Assembly (NCBI GenBank): GCA_003242735.1
Contig: QGVH01000023.1
Span: 1-64,000, forward strand
Source of the DNA: a bacterium
Lineage (GTDB): Bacteria; Gemmatimonadota; Gemmatimonadetes; Longimicrobiales; RSA9
Direction of reading: 5' to 3'
DNA: 64,000 nucleotides
Of this stretch, positions 60,961 to 64,000 are shown one piece after another; position 1 is the stretch's first letter; every line of letters begins with the position of its first letter. The notes beneath the pieces were generated by a model that was not told the origin of the DNA, ran no database searches, and saw only the letters and a list, made by a program, of their open reading frames with translations. The translations under genes were made by a program, and so were the position numbers.

Positions 60961-61013
60961 GGTCGGAAAACCGGAGGACGGCGCGTGAGCCGCCCGATCC
61001 GCGGCCACTGCAC

Positions 61014-61034
61014 CACGACAAAGGATCTGTCGTG
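61014..61034 (-). promoter_or_regulatory. Inverted repeat in the regulator leader
   Basis: CACGACA and TGTCGTG form a perfect 7-bp repeat with a 7-base centre, 54 bases upstream of the regulator start. It may be an operator for autoregulation or a small leader hairpin. Confidence 0.35.
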
Positions 61035-61059
61035 CCAGTTCCGGGGAGCGGGTCAAGGG

Positions 61060-61089
61060 AAAATAGGATGTAACACACCGGTTGGACAA
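61060..61089 (-). promoter_or_regulatory. Candidate sigma-70 promoter of the response-regulator gene
   Basis: On the minus strand TTGTCC (61084-61089) and TATTTT (61060-61065) are separated by 18 bases, about 100 bases before the start codon. It would let the regulator be expressed apart from its kinase. Confidence 0.45.
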
Positions 61090-61164
61090 GGGGCGGGACG
61101 GCGCCGGCGGGCGTCGGTCGAGCAGGCCGGCAGGTGCGAGCCAGCCCCCGGCCGCCCGCGGGTC

Positions 61165-62412
61165 TCACGCCGCCGGGACCGGCTGAACGGCCGCCGGCAG
61201 GACCACGGTGAAGGTCGCGCCGGCGCCCGGTTGGCTCTCCACGCGGATCGTGCCGCCCATGGCGTCGATGAGCCGGGCGCAGACGGCGAGGCCGAGGCCG
61301 GTCCCCTTGCCCGGCTCCTTCGTCGTCACGAACGGATCGAAGACCTGTCCAATGAGATCCGGCGGAATGCCCGGCCCGTTGTCCGAGACGGCGATCTCGA
61401 CGATCTCGCCGCCGGGCGGGAAGGGGTCTTCCCGCGGCAGGCGCGCCGGCTGGTGCAGGCGGCGACGGTGCGAGTAGTCCGCGTACGGCGGGTCGTCCTT
61501 CCGCCGGGCGCGCGGCTGCGGCCGGGGCTGGTGCTTGCCGCTGCGCGTGCGGATCGTGATGGCCGGGTCTTCCCTCCCCTCCAGCGCATCCACCGCGTTG
61601 AGCAGCAGGTTGACGAGCACCTGCTCGAGCTGGAACTGGTCCGCGACCACCTCGGGCGAGTCGGGCGCCAGCTCCAGCGTGACGCGGATCGTATCCAGTT
61701 TCCCCTGCGTGCGCAGGAGGTCCACGGTGCGCTCGACGACGGACGCAACGGCGATGGGCCGCGCGTGGGCCTCGCGGGGCCGGGCGTAGTCCAGCAGGCT
61801 GCGCACGATCTTGTCGATCCGCCGTGCCTCGGCCTCGGCCGCGTCCACCAGTTCTCTCTCTGCCAGGCCGACCCTCCGGCCGAGCACGGCGAGGTAGCCG
61901 AGCACGGCGCCGAGCGGGTTGCCGATCTCGTGGGCGATGCCCGCGCTGAGCCGGCCGACCGACGCCAGCTTCTCCGCGCGGACGAGCTCGTCCCGCGCCT
62001 CGGTGAGCAGGCGGTTCGTCTCCTGGAGCGAGGCGATGTTCGCGCCGAGCTGCTCCTGGTTGGCGATGAGGCGCTCGGCCATGCGGTTCACCGCTTCGGC
62101 GAGGCGTGCGAGTTCCCGGGTCTCCCCCGGCGGCAGGCGGCTCGAGTAGTCGCCCTCGGCGATGGCGGCGATGCCGTCGATCATGCGGTCCACCGGCCGG
62201 AGCACCCGGGTCTGGAGGAGCCAGTGGCCGAAGGAGGCGAAAACGACGAGGTCGGCCCCGGTGAGCAGGAAGACGTAGATCACGGCGACCGTCCCGCTCT
62301 CGAGGCGCGGCACCACGATGAGGATCCCGGTGGCCGCGACCAGCATCGCGCCGACGAAGACGAGGCCGAAGGCGGTGAGCAGCTCGCGGCGCAGAGTCGG
62401 GAGGTGGTGCAT
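61165..62412 (-). CDS. Sensor histidine kinase, PilS/NtrB-like
   Basis: A 415-residue membrane kinase. Two membrane helices (about 13-34 and 42-66) are followed by a HAMP domain (about 67-120), a coiled coil and the HisKA motif AHEIGNPLGAVLGY with His161. The ATPase domain has an N-box near 280, DNGPGIPPDLIGQVFDPF and GKGTGLGLAVC. Between the N-box strand and the G1 box lies an Arg/Pro/His-rich insert of about 45 residues. The regulator gene follows downstream, so they form a two-component pair. Confidence 0.92.
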   Translation of the reverse strand: MHHLPTLRRELLTAFGLVFVGAMLVAATGILIVVPRLESGTVAVIYVFLLTGADLVVFASFGHWLLQTRVLRPVDRMIDGIAAIAEGDYSSRLPPGETRELARLAEAVNRMAERLIANQEQLGANIASLQETNRLLTEARDELVRAEKLASVGRLSAGIAHEIGNPLGAVLGYLAVLGRRVGLAERELVDAAEAEARRIDKIVRSLLDYARPREAHARPIAVASVVERTVDLLRTQGKLDTIRVTLELAPDSPEVVADQFQLEQVLVNLLLNAVDALEGREDPAITIRTRSGKHQPRPQPRARRKDDPPYADYSHRRRLHQPARLPREDPFPPGGEIVEIAVSDNGPGIPPDLIGQVFDPFVTTKEPGKGTGLGLAVCARLIDAMGGTIRVESQPGAGATFTVVLPAAVQPVPAA

Positions 62413-62557
62413 GGGTGGTGGTTCGGGACGATCCGCCGTCGTTCGCTGCAAAGATGACGTGCACCGTGCCGGCGCGGCAAGGGAGCGCGAAAACGCAGCC
62501 GCACCCAGGCCGCCGCGTTGCGTCACGGCAGCGTGGGTGCGCAAGCAACGACCGGGT

Positions 62558-62953
62558 TCACTGCGAGCACTCGATCACACCCTCCTGGGTGGCGGGTGGC
62601 GCGAGCGACTTGAGCGATTCGTCCCCCACCCAGATCGCGCACTGCTTCCCCGGCCATGCCGCGTGCGTCGCCGTCGCGGCCCAACCGGTCGATCCCGCTG
62701 CAGTGATCGAGATGCTGACACCCGGCGTGTGGACGAACTCCTCGGGGCCCGGGTCACCGACGTACGAGCCAGTGGTGTGGTGGGCGATTTCCTGCTGGAT
62801 CGCAAGGTCCCGCAGCGATGCCCTCACCGTGCTCTGAGCCGACCGCGCCCGGGCCTCGTTGTACTTCGACACGGCGATGGTGGCAAGGATTCCGATGATC
62901 ACCACCACGATCAGGAGCTCGATGAGCGTGAACCCGCGGCGCCCCATACGCAT
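62558..62953 (-). CDS. Type IV pilin (major-type), second copy
   Basis: A 131-residue prepilin: leader MRMGRRG then FTLIELLIVVVIIGILATIA with Glu5. The globular head is short, with two cysteines near the C-terminus (QCAIW and IECSQ) that may form the D-loop disulfide. AAGGAT lies upstream of the ATG at 62953. It resembles the upstream pilin in size, helix and Cys positions, so the two arose by duplication. Confidence 0.92.
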   Translation of the reverse strand: MRMGRRGFTLIELLIVVVIIGILATIAVSKYNEARARSAQSTVRASLRDLAIQQEIAHHTTGSYVGDPGPEEFVHTPGVSISITAAGSTGWAATATHAAWPGKQCAIWVGDESLKSLAPPATQEGVIECSQ

Positions 62954-62982
62954 GGTTGGTATCCTTACTCTGTTTGACGGAA

Positions 62983-63011
62983 CGGGGCGGCGGCTAGGTG
63001 CCGCCGCCCCG
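62983..63011 (-). terminator. Hairpin between the two pilin genes
   Basis: A perfect 12-bp stem (62983-62994 with 63000-63011) and a five-base loop, located 38 bases after the first pilin stop and 30 before the second pilin start. It is followed by TTCCGT only. It probably limits transcription into the second pilin, making the first the more abundant. Confidence 0.65.
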
Positions 63012-63048
63012 TGTTATCCGTGCACTGGCTAAGGTTGCCGCGAGTAGA

Positions 63049-63447
63049 TTACTCACCCGTGCACGCGACGACGCCAGTCACGGTGGCCGGCGCGCTGGGG
63101 CTGGCATCACCCCAGTAGTACACGCAGAACCGGCTCTCGTCCAGCGCCTGGTGAGTGGCCTTCGCCCACCAGCCCGCCGTGGTCGCCTCCAGTTCGATGC
63201 TGACGCCGCCGGACGGCGAGAAGTTGAGCCTCTCCAGGTCCGGCGCGTACTGGTAGTTGTTCGCCGGATCCGAGTAGTAGATCTCCTGCTCGGCCGCCAG
63301 GTTCTTGAGGTCCGACTTCATCGCCGAGAAGTACGCCCGCTCACGCGTCTTGCTGAACTTTGGGATGGCGATGGCGGCCAGGATGCCGATGATCACCACC
63401 ACGATCAGCAGCTCGATCAGCGTGAACCCTTGACGTCCCTTGATCAT
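63049..63447 (-). CDS. pilA: Type IV major pilin
   Basis: A 132-residue prepilin: leader MIKGRQG then FTLIELLIVVVIIGILAAIA with Glu5, followed by IPKFSKTRERAYFSAMKSDL. Two cysteines lie near the C-terminus (FCVYYWG and VACTGE). The ATG at 63447 follows GAAAGGA (nine bases). A sigma-54 promoter lies 54-69 bases upstream, which supports its role as the regulated major pilin. Confidence 0.93.
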   Translation of the reverse strand: MIKGRQGFTLIELLIVVVIIGILAAIAIPKFSKTRERAYFSAMKSDLKNLAAEQEIYYSDPANNYQYAPDLERLNFSPSGGVSIELEATTAGWWAKATHQALDESRFCVYYWGDASPSAPATVTGVVACTGE

Positions 63448-63501
63448 GACCCCGTCCTTTCGTTGATGGAGGCTACGTTGCAAGGACGCGGTCTGGAGGT
63501 G

Positions 63502-63516
63502 GCAACTCCTGTTCCA
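63502..63516 (-). promoter_or_regulatory. Sigma-54 promoter of the major pilin gene
   Basis: On the minus strand TGGAACAGGAGTTGC (63502-63516) matches the sigma-54 pattern TGGMAYRNNNNTTGC at every fixed position. The GG/GC spacing is exact. Transcription would start near 63490, about 43 bases before the pilA start codon. The window encodes two sigma-54 activators, one of them linked to a sensor kinase beside the pilins. Confidence 0.8.
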
Positions 63517-63621
63517 TGGTCGTTCCGCAGCCGCTCCCACGGCGCATCTCATTACACCTCAACAATTTCGCCAATTACACAAGACATGAGCAAGCTGCAC
63601 GAGATCGACTCGAACCGTTGC

Positions 63622-63644
63622 ATTCTGCAATCCCCTGGCAGAAT
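63622..63644. promoter_or_regulatory. Inverted repeat upstream of pilA, candidate activator site
   Basis: ATTCTGC (63622-63628) and GCAGAAT (63638-63644) form a perfect 7-bp repeat with a 9-base centre, overlapping a second palindrome TTGCA-TTC-TGCAA (63618-63630). It lies 106-130 bases upstream of the -24 element, the distance usual for sigma-54 enhancer sites. An A+T-rich stretch (63551-63590) between them could bend. Confidence 0.45.
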
Positions 63645-63724
63645 ACGACGCGGGCTCGTCGAGTGCGTTTAGTGCTGCGATCGCCGGCGCGAGCGCCAGC
63701 TCCGCGGGCTCACGGCCCGCGCAC

Positions 63725-64000
63725 TCATTCGCGGTCGAGCCATCCGTTGCGCGCCTCGGCGCCGGCCGGTGCGTTACGGTCGAGTGTCCCCATTGACACC
63801 GAATCCCGGAGCGCCGTGAGGACCTCGCGGGCACGCTGATCCTCGCCGGCGCGCAGGAAGGCAGTGTCCAGAGCGGCGGAGGCCGCAGCATGGGCTCCAG
63901 CCTCGAAGAGCGTGCGGGCATAGAACGCCCATTCGCGCCACGTGCCCTCCCCACCAAGGGAGACAGCCGCCCGGGCTGCGCGGGCTGCGCGCTGATGCTC
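63725..64000 (-). CDS. C-terminal part of a helical (TPR-like) protein, truncated by the window edge
   Basis: An open frame without start, entering from the right edge and stopping with TGA at 63725, gives 91 residues. It has paired helices with the TPR-like spacing WAFYARTLFEAGAHAAASAAL and AFLRAGEDQRAREVLTAL (given here only as short blocks), then a polar tail ending GWLDRE. Codon and composition match neighbouring genes. The N-terminal part and function lie outside the window. Confidence 0.55.
   Translation of the reverse strand, partial: EHQRAARAARAAVSLGGEGTWREWAFYARTLFEAGAHAAASAALDTAFLRAGEDQRAREVLTALRDSVSMGTLDRNAPAGAEARNGWLDRE

Noticed and set aside
61021..61045. TGGCACG on the minus strand upstream of the response-regulator gene as a sigma-54 -24 element
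   Set aside because: No TTGC at the required distance; the -12 position reads ATCC.
63559..63957. A 132-residue minus-strand open frame at the right end
   Set aside because: It overlaps the better-supported partial TPR-like frame (63725-64000) and the pilA upstream region, and has no recognisable pattern.

Overview
The window is about 64 kb of dense, very GC-rich chromosome from a diderm bacterium. An outer-membrane secretin (PilQ), several lipoproteins, a complete type IV pilus alignment complex and the HslUV plus ClpXP pair point to a Gram-negative cell plan. My best guess is Gemmatimonadota or a close relative, from base composition, gene content and rRNA layout. That placement is an inference. 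I see no prophage, insertion sequence, CRISPR array or transposase: this is core chromosome.

Layout. 1-1154: the 5' part of a 23S rRNA gene on the minus strand with its own leader and promoter and no 16S gene upstream, divergent from an RlmI-type 23S rRNA methyltransferase. 2337-10700: a PHP phosphoesterase and a complete F-type ATP synthase operon read leftward (atpZ-atpI-like-B-E-F-H-A-G-D-C), headed by a Rex-type palindrome. 11170-23637: MoxR ATPase, a CNNM/CorC-type membrane protein, the threonine-to-glycine pair kbl-tdh, a gamma carbonic anhydrase-like protein, glycine oxidase ThiO, a tiny zinc-ribbon protein, prepilin peptidase PilD, an RNA methyltransferase, an M48 protease, ThiD and a solute-binding lipoprotein. 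23847-27002: nucleoside salvage (deoC, nupC-type transporter, purine nucleoside phosphorylase). 27398-35272: rhomboid protease, DnaK, tRNA-Leu(UAG), trigger factor, ClpP, ClpX, EngB and a lipoprotein. 35303-47209: a sigma-54 activator with a degenerate receiver, mogA, gcvT, argF, hslU, hslV, xerC, trmFO, topA and aroK, all on the minus strand.

47181-63447 is the most distinctive part: aroC-aroK next to pilMNOPQ, two tandem four-gene minor-pilin cassettes in the same order (FimT-, PilV-, PilW-, PilX-like), a two-component system with a sigma-54 activator, and two major-type pilin genes. The promoter-proximal pilin has a near-perfect sigma-54 promoter and an upstream inverted repeat that may be an enhancer. 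So PilS/PilR-like proteins, their probable target promoter, the pilins, the minor pilins and the alignment complex lie together, with PilD 30 kb away; PilB, PilC and PilT are not in the window. The PilV-like gene of one cassette carries a one-base deletion at the codon for the invariant Glu5.

Neighbouring genes on one strand often overlap by four bases (ATGA or GTGA), so translational coupling is common. Operon ends are marked by long GC-rich hairpins with little or no following T-run.
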